Below, piece by piece: positions 45,792-56,956 of a DNA stretch of 64,000 nucleotides. The notes beneath the pieces were generated by a model that had not been told where the DNA came from, searched no databases, and saw only the letters and a program-made list of their open reading frames with translations. The position numbers and the translations under genes were made by a program. This stretch comes from Aphidius gifuensis. Its lineage: Eukaryota; Arthropoda; Insecta; Hymenoptera; Braconidae. The first letter of the stretch is position 1. Every line of letters begins with the position of its first letter. Where the stretch lies: positions 4,402,001 to 4,466,000 of the forward strand of contig NC_057791.1 of the NCBI RefSeq assembly GCF_014905175.1. The letters run 5' to 3'.

Positions 45792-48113
45792 ATGACAGCA
45801 ATTGGAATTGATCTGGGTACCACAAATTTTTGTGCAGCTGTTTGGAAGGATGATATGTTGAAAGTGATTCCAAATGCTCAAGGAAAAAGAACATCATCAT
45901 CATATGTTGGATTCACCAACACAAAACATCTGATTGGTGATGTAGCAAAAAATCAAGCTATTATGAATCCAACCAATACTTTGTTTAATGTTAAACGACT
46001 TGTTGGACAAAGCTTTGATAATCCTGATATTCAACAACTTATTGATAAATTTCCATTTAAGATTGTTGCTGTTAATAATACATTAAAAATACAAGTTGAA
46101 TTTTGTGGTGACAAAAAGGAATATCATCCAGAAGAAATAATGGCACAATATTTGGCACAAGTAAAAGAATCAGCTGAGTTGTTTCTTGGTGAAACAATTG
46201 ATAATGCTGTATTGACAGTACCAGCATCATTTAGTTTATCTCAACGTGAAAACATGAAAATTGCTGGTAAAATTGCTGGTCTTAATATTTTAAGAGTCAT
46301 AAGTGAATCAACAGCAACAGCATTAACATATGGAATGACTAAAAATGTCGAAGGTATTAAAAATGTTGTTGTTTTTGATGTTGGTGGTGGTAATACTGAT
46401 GTTTCAGTATTATTAATTGAAGATGGTCTTCTATATGAAGTCTTATCAACTGCTGGAAATCGTAATCTTGGTGGTGAAGATTTTAATTCAATATTAATTA
46501 AACATCTTTGTGAACAATTTTACATTATTAGTGGATTGGATTTAACTGAAAATGTAAAAGCATTGAAAAAGTTAGAAAAAGCAGCTATTAATGCTAAACA
46601 TAATTTATCAAGTGACACTGAGACATTAGTCTCTGTTGATAATATTGTTGGTGATACTGATTTGGAAATTAAAATAACAAGAGATATATTTGAGAAGCTT
46701 TGTAATGATTTATTTCAATTGACAATTAATTGTGTTAAAGGAGCATTAAGAGATGCAAAAGTTGAAAAAGAAAGCATTGATGAAATTTTACTTGTTGGTG
46801 GTTCAACGAGAATTCCAAAAATTAGAATAATGCTTCAAGAATTTTTTAATGGTAAACAACTAAATTTTTCAGTATGCAGTGATGAAACAGTTGCATATGG
46901 AGCTGCTATTCAAGCAGCTATGTTGTCTGAAGAGAAAAATAAATCACCCAAACTTCAAGGTGTTCAACTGACTGATGTTATGCCAAATAACATTGGTGTT
47001 TTTTTTCATGAAACTCATATGTATAATTTTATCCATAAAAATGATACAATACCCTGTCAAGAAACAAGAGAATTCACTTTGAGAACTTATGAACTTTTTG
47101 TGTTGTTTAAATTTTATGAGACTGATAATGAATTATTCAACAATAAAAAAATTATTAAAGCACTAAAATTATCTGGAGTTAGAGTCGAATGGAATAAAAT
47201 ACGTTTTAATATCACATTAGATGTTGATATTGATGGAAATATTTACGTAGCTTCAAAAGATATTCATTCTAACTCTATTAATTATACCAAAATCATTGAC
47301 ACAACAGGATTTGGGTCAAGTACAGAAATTACACAAATGATTACAGAGGCCAAAAAATTACGAGATTATGACCTTGATCAACGTGAAGCCATGAAAGCAA
47401 AATATGATGTTGAATCATATTTATATACATTAAAACAATCTATTGATGATGAAAATTGTGATTTAGATGAAATAGAAAAGAATAAAGTAACAGAACTTTG
47501 TGAACAAATAAAGAATTTTCTAACAGAAAATTCATCTGCAAAAAAAAATAAATGTCTCAGTGTATTAAATAAGGCAAAAATAATTTACAATAATATCGTA
47601 TCAAAAAAAATCAAGGAAAAGAAACAAGCAAAAGGTCAGTTGAAAAATTATTTATCATTAGTTGAACAAACTATTGAAGAAAATGATGTTATTAATGCTG
47701 AACTCGGTGATATTTGTGACAATACTAATGAATGGTTAAATGCTAATAATAAATCAGCAAAAATTAATGATTACAATGAAACTTTGGAAAAAATAAAACA
47801 ATCATGCTATACAGTGATGACAGAAGAACAAAGAGAAAAAGTTAAAGTTAAAAATGAGCTTGAATCATTACTTTTGTCAATAAAACTTGAAGTTCAAGAT
47901 GAAAATTCAATTCTTGATGATGATCAAAAAAAAAAATTATCTAAAGCTTACAGTACCTTTGAAGAATGGCTTGAAAGTGGACCAGATGTTACCGAGTATT
48001 ATAAATCACAATTGAATGATCTTACTAATTACTATAATGATGAAATGAAGAAATCAAGACATGCTAAAACAGCTGGTTGCTCTGATGCCAAGAAAAAAAA
48101 ACTTAAATTGTAA
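45792..48113 (+). CDS. Divergent Hsp70-like protein with three tandem lid-like domains
   Basis: Intronless, 773 residues from the ATG of MTAIGIDLGTTNFC; an in-frame ATG 10 codons earlier is less likely because the family starts here. The nucleotide-binding domain (1-385) keeps IGIDLGTT, KRLVGQ and LLVGGSTRIPKI. The phosphate-2 loop is GGGNTD instead of GGGTFD, and the NEPTAAA helix reads SESTATA. The linker is VQLTDVMP. The substrate-binding beta domain is eroded, with no VFEGE-type strand. From about residue 535 three related ~75-residue helical units follow, starting KYDVESYLYTLKQSI (536), GQLKNYLSLVEQTI (about 614) and NELESLLLSIKLEV (about 687). Each resembles the single Hsp70 lid. The end is KKKKLKL with no EEVD. 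It is probably nuclear or cytosolic. ATPase and chaperone activity are uncertain. Confidence 0.85.
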   Translation: MTAIGIDLGTTNFCAAVWKDDMLKVIPNAQGKRTSSSYVGFTNTKHLIGDVAKNQAIMNPTNTLFNVKRLVGQSFDNPDIQQLIDKFPFKIVAVNNTLKIQVEFCGDKKEYHPEEIMAQYLAQVKESAELFLGETIDNAVLTVPASFSLSQRENMKIAGKIAGLNILRVISESTATALTYGMTKNVEGIKNVVVFDVGGGNTDVSVLLIEDGLLYEVLSTAGNRNLGGEDFNSILIKHLCEQFYIISGLDLTENVKALKKLEKAAINAKHNLSSDTETLVSVDNIVGDTDLEIKITRDIFEKLCNDLFQLTINCVKGALRDAKVEKESIDEILLVGGSTRIPKIRIMLQEFFNGKQLNFSVCSDETVAYGAAIQAAMLSEEKNKSPKLQGVQLTDVMPNNIGVFFHETHMYNFIHKNDTIPCQETREFTLRTYELFVLFKFYETDNELFNNKKIIKALKLSGVRVEWNKIRFNITLDVDIDGNIYVASKDIHSNSINYTKIIDTTGFGSSTEITQMITEAKKLRDYDLDQREAMKAKYDVESYLYTLKQSIDDENCDLDEIEKNKVTELCEQIKNFLTENSSAKKNKCLSVLNKAKIIYNNIVSKKIKEKKQAKGQLKNYLSLVEQTIEENDVINAELGDICDNTNEWLNANNKSAKINDYNETLEKIKQSCYTVMTEEQREKVKVKNELESLLLSIKLEVQDENSILDDDQKKKLSKAYSTFEEWLESGPDVTEYYKSQLNDLTNYYNDEMKKSRHAKTAGCSDAKKKKLKL

Positions 48114-48627
48114 ATTTATTCTTATTTACTTTTTGATTATTTTTTTAAATATAATAATGTCAATATATTTTTAATGAACAAAAAAATTAATAATTAATCT
48201 GACTTGAAAGCTACAGATTAGGAAACAAGTGCTTGATATGTATTTTCTTAACTTTTTTTTTTTTTTAATTAAAATGTTAATTCAATTTTTTTCAGCATAT
48301 GAATGCTTTAATATTTTTTTTCATCAGCTATTATATTATTCAACATGATCTTTTCATGTATGACAATATCCTATACCAGTACTTATACGAACTCTAATTT
48401 TTTTTTTCATTTTATTCTTTTCATTTTGATATATGTATGTAATATTTGTGTGTGTCTTTATTAATTTGATTTCATGATATATATTAAAATAAATACTTGG
48501 AAAATTTAACAATTATTGTACATTTTATTTTAAATGTGTAATACATAAATGTGTAATTTTTATAATTTATAAATCCAATTATTATTTTCTGATATAATAA
48601 TGCATGCTGAACAGTGCTGCCCCAAAT

Positions 48628-48668
<41 letters not shown>

Positions 48669-49065
48669 CTGGAATTTGGACTGATTTATTCCAGAGTATT
48701 CCATCCAGATAAAAATCGATGCTAAAAAGGTGAACAATGACAATATAAATTTATTTAATTGTTAATGTACCTAAAAGTAATTATTACCTATATAAAAAAA
48801 ACTTTTGTATTAAAAAATAAATTTTTGTATTATTATACATAATAAAAATTATATTTTAAATTTGGAAACAGAAAAATAAAACTTGGAATAATTATAACAA
48901 TAAACAGGTTAGTTTGATACAGTTTGATACATATATCAATACGTTTAAATAACGTACAATAGACAGTCTTTAAAACTCTTTAAAATATAAAATAATAACA
49001 ACAACAAGAATAGCAGATTATACAAATAGATATTTTCATTTATTTTTATTTCTAGATAAAAGACA
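48114..49065. other. Spacer between the Hsp70 paralogs
   Basis: It holds the 3' UTR of gene A and the promoter of gene B. The stretch at 48255-48305 resembles 51215-51280 downstream of gene B, consistent with a tandem duplication that included 3' DNA. An acceptor-like TTATTTCTAG at about 49046-49055 hints at a 5' UTR intron for gene B ending about 10 bases before its ATG. Confidence 0.45.
48631..48666. repeat. (TTA)12 microsatellite
   Basis: Twelve uninterrupted TTA units between the two Hsp70 genes. Confidence 0.9.
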
Positions 49066-50970
49066 ATGGCTGCAATTGGAATTGATTTGGGTACTACATA
49101 CTCTTGTGTGGCAATGTGGCAAGGTGGTCAAGTACACATCATTCCTGATGATCAAGGCAACAGAACAATACCATCTTATGTGTCATTCAAAGGTAACAAT
49201 TGTCTAGTTGGTGATGTGGCAAAAAAACAAGTTGTTGTGAATCCCTGTAACACTGTATTTGATGCCAAAAGATTAATTGGAAGAAAATTTAATGAACTAC
49301 AAGTCCAAGAAGACATCAAACACTGGCCTTTTCAAGTGGCTGATGGAGCTGATGGTAAACCAAAAATTGTTGTACAATATTTCAATGAATTAAGGGAATT
49401 TTATCCAGAGCAAATAAGCTCAATGATTCTTAGTGAATTAAAAGAATCATCTGAAAAATTTATTGGTGAAAAAATCGTTAATGCTGTTATAACTGTGCCA
49501 GCTTATTTTAATGATGCCCAACGTAAAGCTACGATTGATGCTGGAAAAATTGCTGGTTTAAATGTGTTGAGAATAATAAATGAACCAACTGCTGCTGCAT
49601 TAGCATATGGTCTTTATAAAAAACTTGATGGTGAAAAAACTGTGATGATATATGATCTTGGTGGTGGTACAACTGATGTGACAATTTTAACAATTGGCAA
49701 AGGACCAACATTTGATGTCAAATCAACATCTGGTGACTTACATCTCGGTGGGGAAGATTTTGATTTAAAATTAGTTGATTATTTATGCCAAGAATTTGAA
49801 AAAGAGAATGGAAAAAATCCAAAAAATGACAAAAAAAGCTTAAGAAAATTGCGAGTTGCAGCTGTTAATGCTAAACAAGAATTATCATCATCAACTGAAT
49901 CGACTGTCATGATTGATGCATTAATGGATGGTATTGATTTTAATATTGATGTTTCAAGGGCTCAATTTGAAAATATATGTTTTGGATTGTTTAAAGATGC
50001 TCTTAAACCTGTAGAAAGAGCATTGGCTGATGCTAAAATTGATAAAATGACAATTGATGATGTTGTACTTGTTGGAGGCTCGACAAAAATTCCAAAAATT
50101 CGATCAATTTTACAAAATTTTTTTTGTGGTAAAGAGTTGAATATGACTATAAATGCTCATGAAGCTATTGCATATGGTGCTGCTGTTCAAGCTGCTATGC
50201 TGACTAATGAAAAAAATGAATCACTAGTACTTCAAGGTGTTCAACTTTTTGATGTTACACCGTTATCATTGGGTACCAGCTGTGGGTTCGATCATCAAAT
50301 GTCTACTATTATTAACAGAAACACAAAAATTCCATGCAAACGAAGTTTAACTTATTATACGTTACATGATAATCAAAAAAAGGTGGCTATTGATGTTTTT
50401 GAAGGAGAAAACCCAATTACTATAGATAATAATTTTCTCGGAAAGTTTATATTAAGTGGTCTTACGCCAGCTCCTGCCGGCAAAGCTAAATTTGAAGTGA
50501 CGTTTGAGCTTAATGTTGATGGAATTCTTCACGTTACAGCCCGAGACGAATATAATGGACGTCGAAAATCCATGGAAATATCATACAATGAGGGAAAATT
50601 ATCTGAACAAGAAATTGAAAATATGCTAGAAGAAGTTGGAATAAAAAAAAATTATGACAAAGAAAAAGATGAAGAATTATTAGCAAAACATAAATTAGAA
50701 ACATATATTCTTAATATCAAGTCGTCTCTTCAAGATAGTAGTTGTGAGCTAAATGATGATAATAAAAATGAAGCTACTATCATTTGTGATGATACTGTTG
50801 AATGGCTAAAAGAAAAACATATAAAAAAAGATTATTTAGATAAACTACAAGATGTTACGACTAAACTTACTTTTATTATGTCCAACAATAAGAGAAATAT
50901 TAATATGATATATGATTCACCAGTCAAACAACAACCCAAGAGAAAATATACAAAAAAGCCAAAACTATAA
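49066..50970 (+). CDS. Hsp70-family chaperone, Hsc70-like, without EEVD
   Basis: Intronless, 634 residues. It keeps all three ATPase signatures: IGIDLGTTYSC, IYDLGGGTTDVTIL and VVLVGGSTKIPKI, plus DAKRLIGRKF and RIINEPTAAALAYG. The linker is VQLFDVTPLSLG. The substrate-binding domain is well preserved (NTKIPCKRS, VFEGENPITIDNN, LLGKF-type FLGKFILSG, GILHVTARD). One lid follows (KLETYILNIKSSLQDSS to about 610). The protein ends with a basic tail, KRKYTKKPKL, instead of the cytosolic EEVD that recruits Hop and CHIP, and there is no ER or mitochondrial targeting signal. It is probably cytosolic or nuclear. It is closer to standard Hsp70 than neighbouring gene A, and both likely arose by tandem duplication. 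Confidence 0.9.
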   Translation: MAAIGIDLGTTYSCVAMWQGGQVHIIPDDQGNRTIPSYVSFKGNNCLVGDVAKKQVVVNPCNTVFDAKRLIGRKFNELQVQEDIKHWPFQVADGADGKPKIVVQYFNELREFYPEQISSMILSELKESSEKFIGEKIVNAVITVPAYFNDAQRKATIDAGKIAGLNVLRIINEPTAAALAYGLYKKLDGEKTVMIYDLGGGTTDVTILTIGKGPTFDVKSTSGDLHLGGEDFDLKLVDYLCQEFEKENGKNPKNDKKSLRKLRVAAVNAKQELSSSTESTVMIDALMDGIDFNIDVSRAQFENICFGLFKDALKPVERALADAKIDKMTIDDVVLVGGSTKIPKIRSILQNFFCGKELNMTINAHEAIAYGAAVQAAMLTNEKNESLVLQGVQLFDVTPLSLGTSCGFDHQMSTIINRNTKIPCKRSLTYYTLHDNQKKVAIDVFEGENPITIDNNFLGKFILSGLTPAPAGKAKFEVTFELNVDGILHVTARDEYNGRRKSMEISYNEGKLSEQEIENMLEEVGIKKNYDKEKDEELLAKHKLETYILNIKSSLQDSSCELNDDNKNEATIICDDTVEWLKEKHIKKDYLDKLQDVTTKLTFIMSNNKRNINMIYDSPVKQQPKRKYTKKPKL

Positions 50971-52061
50971 CAAGATGTAATCTTTTTTTTTTTTATTTTT
51001 TATTTTTCTAAAATTCTAAACAGTTTGTATTTGAGTTGCATGTTTGTTATTTAAATTTTGCTTATAATTACGAGTTTTTCTTAAATTTATTTTTCATCAA
51101 AAATGGAAAAGTTATTAACACTGAAAATTATTTTTTTGATTATTTAAAAATCATTATTATATTTTTAAAAAGTTTAAAAAACTTTTTCATATTTTTTTTT
51201 TTCAGTATAACTTCGAAATGATTTTTTTTTTAATTAAAACGTTCAATTTAATTTTTTTCATTATTTATATGCTATGTGTATTAATGATTAATTTTGATTT
51301 TATATTAATGATCATTAACTTCATGTATTAATGATCGTAATCATTTTATGTGTGGCAATTAATATAATATAAAAACTATAAATCAAAACAAGATGTAATT
51401 TCGTTTTTTTTTTTTTTAATTTAATTTATTTAACAATAATTGATCAAGAATTTAACATTAATCCTAAACAGTTTTTTACACTATGCTCAATTCTAGAGTA
51501 ATAGTGCATTACGTTTTATTTTTTTATTTATATTTACATTTATTTGTTTACAATTATTTATATAATAATATAAATCAATTTATATTATTTCTTATTGAAT
51601 CAATTTGAATGTGGAAATTTTTAAACCGTTGTTCTTATTTAGTTGGCAGCAATTGAAATAATAAAAAAAAAAAAAAAAACCAACTTCACGCTGGTTGCTT
51701 TTTTTTATTTTTTTTTTTTCTATGATAAAAAAAATAATCTAATATGGCGCCTGTCATCCAACCACATCCAACAGTTGACGTACTTTAGATAATATATATA
51801 TAGGTATATATTAAAAAAAGAGTTATCAATTATAATTATTAATATTTTTAAAAATGACATAAAAAATATCTTGATTAAAATGATCATCGTATAATAACCT
51901 CTAAACTTGATTAACAATAAGAGTAAAAAAAAAAAGTGTTTTTAAGATAAAAAAAATTATATTATTAATCAATCTACAAAGTGTCTTTAAAAAAAAAATA
52001 ATCAATTAAATCTTCCACAATTAAATAAATACAGTAAATAAAACTGTTATAAAAATAAAAA
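50971..52061. other. Hsp70 gene B 3' flank and NAA30 promoter
   Basis: An AAAACTATA...ACAAGATGTAAT block at the gene B stop codon (about 50962) recurs near 51373-51400, a small local duplication. The NAA30 promoter probably lies at 51740-51790, where an AATATGGCGCC (YY1-like) element stands out. No gene was seen. Confidence 0.4.
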
Positions 52062-52973
52062 ATGGATAATAATAAGTTGGAAAGTGGTGATAAAATATTG
52101 ATAAATGATAAATCTGATACATCATTAATTCCTGACATGACAACACTTGTAATTAATTCAAGACTTTGTCCAGATAATGAAAATGATCATTTAAATGATT
52201 CAAAAATAGGCAATGGTTTGCACCAGGTCAATGGAGTATGTGATTTATCTAGAAAATTATCAGATAATAAAGAATTAGTGTCACAAAATTTGGAGTGTAT
52301 GACTAACCATTTAAACAATTTAGGTAAATATATTTTTTAAATACATACACACACAATTAGGTTGATATAATAATTAATTTGTTTATTTATTTAATGTTTT
52401 TTAACAGAAGCATCATGTACAGCACCAAGGAATATTCATATAAATTATGTTAGCTATACAAGTGAATTACAAATGCCAGATATTATGAAATTGATACAAA
52501 AAGATTTGAGTGAACCATATTCAATTTACACATACAGATATTTTATTCACAATTGGCCAAAGCTATGCTTTTTGGTAATTATTTTATTTATTTATTTAAA
52601 GATTTATTTATTTTATTGTTATTTATTAACATTTTGTTTTGTTAATTTTCAACAGGCAATGCATGATAATAAATGTGTTGGTGCAATTGTTTGTAAATTA
52701 GATTTACATAGAAAAATAATAAAACGTGGTTATATTGCAATGCTTGCTGTTGATTTTAATTATCGTAAACTTGGAATTGGATCAAATCTTGTTAGACGAG
52801 CAATAACAGCAATGATTGATGATGATGCTGATGAAGTTGTACTTGAAACTGAAATAACAAATCGTCCAGCATTAACATTATATGAAAATCTTGGTTTTGT
52901 ACGTGATAAAAGATTATTTCGTTATTATCTTAATGGTGTTGATGCATTGAGATTGAAACTTTGGCTCAGATGA
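52062..52973 (+). CDS. NAA30: N-alpha-acetyltransferase 30, NatC catalytic subunit
   Basis: Three exons (52062-52323, 52408-52574, 52656-52973) give 248 residues. The first ~100 residues are a variable, acidic, probably disordered leader. The GNAT domain begins with INYVSYTSELQMPDIMKLIQ, followed by LSEPYSIYTYRYFIHNWPKL and KRGYIAMLAVDF. The acetyl-CoA pyrophosphate loop is RKLGIGSNLV, and the fold closes with LETEITNRPALTLYENLGFV, all diagnostic of NAA30/Mak3. NatC acetylates the N-terminus of proteins starting Met-Leu, Met-Ile, Met-Phe and similar, co-translationally at ribosomes with NAA35 and NAA38. Confidence 0.93.
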
Positions 52974-54102
52974 AATTCATTTAATTGCTCTTGTCAATAG
53001 ATAATAACAAATAAACTATTTAAATAGTTACAAAGTTTTAATGTTTTAAATACTTCCATTGGTTTATTTTATTGTGAAAGTTTTTTTTTTTTTTTAAACT
53101 TAATTTTCATAATATTTTAAAATTATGTTCAACAAATAATTTACAGTTTGTGTGAAAATTATTATTTTTTTTTTTTATGTTAAATAGTGAAAGAAAAAGT
53201 TGATAATTAAATGTGAAAAAAAAAATGTAGATAAATAAGATTTAAAAAATTACAAAAAAAAAATTAAAAATATTCTCAAAAGTGTGAAGAAGAAAAAAAG
53301 TGAGATAATAAAATTTTTCTTGCGATGAATTATTATTTAATAAATGAAAAAAAAAAAAAAAAAAAAGTAAATAAATAAATAATCCCTTCTGGGAACAAGG
53401 TAATTCTTTAATTTATTTTTTACTCCAAAATTGTATCTTCTTCCTAATCACTTGAATTATTTTTTTAAACATTCTATTTATTATTTAGTAAAATAAATTA
53501 TTATATAATTTTTTTTTTATGATGATATGAGTTATCCAGAGTTATCAGTGATTCGAAATATGTTGTAAATTTGTTGTTATTTATTTATTAAAAATAAAGC
53601 AATATTGCAAAAAAAAAAGTAACAGAGGCAGCACTGACTGTTTGACCCACAAGTTAGTTGATGCAATAATTTGTTTATCAGATTGTACTCAAGTAGTGTT
53701 TGTAAATCGAAATATTGTCAGGTAATTTTACTATCTCATTTAAACTCTGGAAAATAATCGAAATAATATATATTTTTAATTTTTTATAATATTTATATAT
53801 TTGTTTTAATTTAAATAATAAATATTTCATGATTTTCATCAAATCGAGGTTAAGCTCAACTGCATACATATGTCAGAACACATGGGCCATTTAAATCTTC
53901 TTGAAATGTGTTTATTTTTTTAAAACAAACACTCATTTTTTAATTTAAAAAAAGAAAAAAACATAACATACAATTCCATTAATCATTAAAGATTAGAAAA
54001 ATTTATATGTAATTACATATTATAAATAAATTTAATTATTTATAATATTCATTTATTATTATATTAATTTTTTTTACAACGACAGTGTACGACATAGCAT
54101 AA
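52974..54102. other. Intergenic between NAA30 and FPGS
   Basis: NAA30 3' UTR followed by AT-rich DNA. A slightly GC-richer patch at 53625-53660 may be the FPGS promoter or 5' exon, but no clear splice donor was found. No gene was seen. Confidence 0.35.
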
Positions 54103-55747
54103 ATGATTAGAAAAAAAATCATTAGAATGGCACAAAATGGAACATCAAAAACTTTCTCTTCATCAACAAAACCAACATATGAGGTAAGAATAGTTTTATC
54201 AATTTAATAAAACATGTTGTATATTTTATCTTAATGATTATTTATATTTTATCAGGAAACAATTAGAGCTTTAAATAAATTACAAAGCAATAGTGCATAT
54301 CTACGTTCAGTTACAAAGTGCAACTCTCAAAGTAGAACAACACTTGAAGACACTAAAAAATATTTAATAAGGTATAATAATAATAATTTTATAATAATTA
54401 ATATAATAGCAGAAAATTATTTATCAATTTATTTTTAGATCTGGTATAAGTCTAAATGACTTGAATAGAATTCCAATAATTCATGTTGCTGGTACAAAAG
54501 GTAAAGGTTCAACATGTGGATTTTTAGAATCAATACTTCGTCATCATGGTTTTAAAACAGCTCTTTATACATCACCTCATCTTGTAACTGTACGTGAAAG
54601 AATAAGAATTAATGGAAAACCAATAAGTGAAGATAATTTTATAAATAAATTTTCTCATGTTTATAAAATACTTGAAAATTTACAAACTAAAGAATATGAT
54701 ATGCCAACGTATTTTAAATTTATGACAATTTTAATGTTTCATATTATATTAACAACAGATATTGATGTTGCAATATTAGAAGTTGGTATTGGTGGTGAAC
54801 TTGATTGTACAAATATCATTGAAAAACCAACATGTGTTGGTATTACAAAATTAGAACTTGATCATATGCAGTTACTTGGTAATGATTTATCAAGTATTGC
54901 TTGGCAAAAAGCTGGAATATTTAAAAATCATGTACCAGCATTCACAGTCAATCAACGTCAAGAAGCAATTGATATTTTATACAAACGTTCTATTGAAAAA
55001 AATTGTGATTTAACAATTGTTAATGTTGATAAATTAAATATACTTAATAATTATCCACCAAAATTAGGAATTGATAGTTTTGTACAATTTGAAAATGCTG
55101 CATTAGCTGTACAATTAGCTGAAACATTTATTAAAAAATACAATGACAACGACAACAACAATAATATAATTAATTTTGATAAAAATATTGTTGAATTAGC
55201 ATTAAAAAATACACAATGTCCTGGAAGAAGTCAAATAATTAATGGTAAATATTTAGATGTTTATCTAGATGGTGCACATACACAAGAGAGTATGAAAAAT
55301 TGTGTTAATTGGTTTAATAAATCAATAATAAATTATAAAAAAATTAACAATAATATTAATGTTAAAAAAATATTAATATTTAATTCAACAGGTAGTCGTG
55401 ATTATTGTGAACTTTTTAATATTTTAAAAACAATTAATTTTAATTATGTTTATTTTGTACCAAATAATAGTGGTACTAAATCTCATGATCATGAAAATAT
55501 AAATTTTGGAATTGATGAACAATTAAAAAAATGTCATTTACATATGGATCATTGGATATATAGTCCAGCTGTTATTAATCAATCAATAACACAAGCAATT
55601 GAAAATATAATTAATTTACAAATTAATAATAATAACAATGATAAAATAATGGTACTAATAACTGGATCATTACATCTTGTTGGTGCTTCATTGGCTATTT
55701 TAGATAGAGATCTTGTTACAAATAAAAATAATATTATTGATATTTAA
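54103..55747 (+). CDS. FPGS: Folylpolyglutamate synthase
   Basis: Three exons (54103-54183, 54256-54371, 54439-55747) give 501 residues. The ATP-binding P-loop is HVAGTKGKGSTC (about 72-83), followed by TSPHLVTVRERIRINGKPI, the folate-binding region of FPGS. Then come the Mur-ligase motifs LEVGIGGELDCTN, ITKLELDHMQLLG and SIAWQKAGIFK. The C-terminal glutamate-ligase domain has DGAHTQESM and ends ITGSLHLVGASLAI. The enzyme adds gamma-linked glutamates to folates so that cells and mitochondria retain them. The first seven residues (MIRKKII) are basic and a second in-frame Met follows at residue 9. FPGS isoforms for mitochondria and cytosol usually arise from alternative starts, so both may be used here (inference). 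An Asn-rich loop lies at about 300. Confidence 0.93.
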
Positions 55748-55869
55748 TTATATTTCAATGTAAAAATATATTTTAAATTTTTTTAAATTAATAAAAATAA
55801 TATATATTTTTTTACAAATTAGGTGTTTTATAAAATCATTAATAACTTGTGTGTTTATTTAAATGTCTA

Positions 55870-56051
55870 TTGACGACTGCGCAATAGTAAATGCGCTATA
55901 AATCGACTCAAAAAAACAGCTGTTTTGATGGTGTGTAATTTCAAGATGGCCAAGTGAAGGAAATTGACTGTTTTTATTAGCATTATAAGCTCATTATATT
56001 TTAATAAAATATAATAATAATAATTACTTGTTGTCATTTGTTACTATAAAA
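55870..56051 (+). promoter_or_regulatory. WDR7 promoter and 5' non-coding exon (predicted)
   Basis: The promoter-like block has an NRF1-type CTGCGCA (about 55877), a 14-bp palindrome AAAACAGCTGTTTT (55913-55926, with a CAGCTG E-box) and CAAGATGGC at 55942-55950. The last is the YY1-type initiator used by many TATA-less housekeeping genes. The leader exon would end at ATAAAAG|GTAAAA (56052). Confidence 0.5.
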
Positions 56052-56052
56052 G

Positions 56053-56938
56053 GTAAAATTATTAATAAATTTAATTGTTGATTTATTTTAATTATTTGGA
56101 AATATATTACATATGCTTGAATTATTTTTTTATAATGATGATTTAATGAATTTTATTTGTGTTGGTGTATATGTGAGTGTTGATTTGTCAGTGACATATT
56201 TGTGTGTAAAGTTCCGACACACATTTGACATGTTTTATTAGTGTAATTTATTTTAATTAATTATTTTATATCGTCAATATTGTACCTAACTAAATTTACA
56301 AAAAAAAAAAACATATAATAATTGATTTTTTTTTTTCTTTTTTTTTTTTGTTATTTGTTCTTTAATATTATTGAGAGATTTTATTTTTAATTTAATATTA
56401 TTATTATTTTTTTATACAAACAATAATATTATTTTTTTTTTTTATTTAATTAACAGACAAATGTCAGAACTCGTGACTTGTGATATTTATTATTTTTAAA
56501 AATTAAAAACACCAAATATTATTAATTTAAAAAAAATGTTTTTCTCTGACGTCAGTTGACAAGTATCTAGCTCCAAAAAAATATTTTTATTTTTCTTATA
56601 AATTAATATTTCTATTATCAACAATAGAGTAATCAAATAATCCTTGAGTTATTAATAAATTTATCTGTCTAAATAAAATTAATGACACGAAAAAAAAACA
56701 AAAATAATTTATTATTGTTATATTTTATTTTCTAGGTGGTATTTGGGTGTTTTAATTTGTTAATAAAAGAATAATGAAAACTTAAAGACAAATTAAAAAT
56801 TAAAATAATCAAGTTGTCAACCTTGAATAACACTTGTTACTTGACACAAAGGTATTTATTTGTTTAATTATAATTATAAATCACATGATGAAAATTAATT
56901 TACAAAAAATAAATGATAAAATTTTTATAATTACAGAT
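56053..56938 (+). other. WDR7 5' UTR intron (predicted)
   Basis: AT-rich DNA between the predicted leader exon and the acceptor TATAATTACAG at about 56937, which lies 18 bases before the start codon. Nothing else was seen. Confidence 0.4.
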
Positions 56939-56956
56939 AAAATTTGTTAAATAAAA

